A stretch of 8,271 bases of DNA from Kiritimatiellales bacterium (GTDB taxonomy: Bacteria; Verrucomicrobiota; Kiritimatiellia; Kiritimatiellales; Pontiellaceae), in NCBI GenBank assembly GCA_013042165.1, contig JABDQT010000202.1, positions 1 through 8,271 on the forward strand. The letters run 5' to 3'. How positions within the stretch are numbered: position 1 is the stretch's first letter; the number at the start of each line of letters is the position of its first letter. The position numbers and the translations under genes were made by a program. Of this stretch, positions 8,032 to 8,271 are shown one piece after another. Under the pieces are notes generated by a model. It had not been told where the DNA came from, ran no database searches, and worked only from the letters and a program-made list of their open reading frames with translations.

Positions 8032-8059
8032 AATACGCAATACGAAGTACGCAATAGAC
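8032..8059 (+). repeat. Heptamer repeat array, about 4 units related to AATACGN
   Basis: Two exact AATACGN units (N = C then A) are followed by AGTACGC and a decayed AATAGAC, ending 2 bp before the ATG at 8062. The 19 bases from 8038 match the array at 6790 at 17 positions. No Shine-Dalgarno sequence is visible between the array and the start. Confidence 0.65.
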
Positions 8060-8061
8060 CC

Positions 8062-8271
8062 ATGCCACAGGAAAACCTACGCCACCATCCGCTGTGTCAT
8101 CCGGAAGATCTGGGCAAACCGATCCCGCCCACCCGGCATGCCATCTCGATGTGCCTGCCGCGCTGGCAGGATGTGATTGGCTACGAGGAGCGGGATCCGG
8201 CCACCATGGAACGCCTGCAGCTGGGATATCCGCGCTTTCTCTATCATCCGCTCGTTGAACAGGCTTTCGCA
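8062..8271 (+). CDS. STR2-like cystathionine gamma-synthase / PLP transsulfuration enzyme, 3' truncated
   Basis: Seventy residues are visible before the frame runs off the window, with no stop. The segment HAISMCLPRWQDVIGYE (residues 26-42) and LGYPRFLYHPLVEQ (54-67) match my recollection of the N-terminal region of fungal STR2/met-7-type cystathionine gamma-synthases, which begin with a 'PP-HAVSV-LPTW-D-VGYEE' block followed by 'TGYPRF--H'. That branch of the Cys/Met PLP family is distinct from the MetB-like enzyme just upstream. The catalytic lysine lies beyond the window. It follows the upstream gene on the same strand by 100 bp, so co-transcription is plausible. The ATG at 8062 is chosen because it opens the frame right after the heptamer array; there is no Shine-Dalgarno. 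The family call is moderate because less than a fifth of the protein is visible. Confidence 0.65.
   Translation, partial: MPQENLRHHPLCHPEDLGKPIPPTRHAISMCLPRWQDVIGYEERDPATMERLQLGYPRFLYHPLVEQAFA

Noticed and set aside
6791..8059. CRISPR array reading of the heptamer repeats
   Set aside because: The units are 7 bp, directly adjacent, without spacers, and no cas gene is present.

Overview
The window is GC-rich, tightly packed bacterial chromosome carrying housekeeping genes. There are six protein genes, two of them cut by the window edges, and no rRNA, tRNA, CRISPR array, phage gene or transposase that I can see. The gene set, the AsmA-like protein, the weak Shine-Dalgarno signals and the repeat-rich intergenic gaps would suit a PVC-group bacterium (Verrucomicrobiota, Kiritimatiellota or Lentisphaerota). 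That placement is an inference with low to moderate confidence, because no phylogenetic marker is present.

Layout from left to right: (1) the 3' part of an AsmA-like envelope protein (+, to 1342) with two 57-residue repeats; (2) a bidirectional intrinsic terminator (1353-1384) between two convergent genes; (3) an RhlB-like DEAD-box RNA helicase (-, 1409-3256) with long basic tails, a TTG start and a ribosome-binding site inside a hairpin; (4) a 131-bp gap bounded by a perfect 14-bp inverted repeat; (5) an archaeal-type cofactor-independent phosphoglycerate mutase family protein (-, 3388-4584), of the bacterial branch proposed to be a homoserine kinase; (6) a 136-bp divergent promoter region; (7) biosynthetic arginine decarboxylase speA (+, 4721-6646); (8) a 172-bp gap with a Y-shaped palindromic element and a heptamer repeat; (9) a cystathionine gamma-synthase/lyase family PLP enzyme (+, 6819-7961); (10) a 100-bp gap with a second copy of the heptamer repeat; (11) the start of a second, fungal STR2-like transsulfuration enzyme (+, 8062 to the edge).

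Functionally, the right half is amino-acid metabolism: arginine to agmatine (polyamine entry), and homoserine-derived sulfur amino acids through two different PLP enzymes in tandem. If the ApgM-like protein is really a homoserine kinase, three of the genes would deal with homoserine or its esters, but this is speculative.

No new multigene defence or mobile system is visible. The least explained signals are in the gaps: the three-way-junction element at 6727-6780, the AATACGN heptamer arrays placed just before two successive start codons, the 14-bp inverted repeat at 3286-3387, and the helicase leader hairpin.
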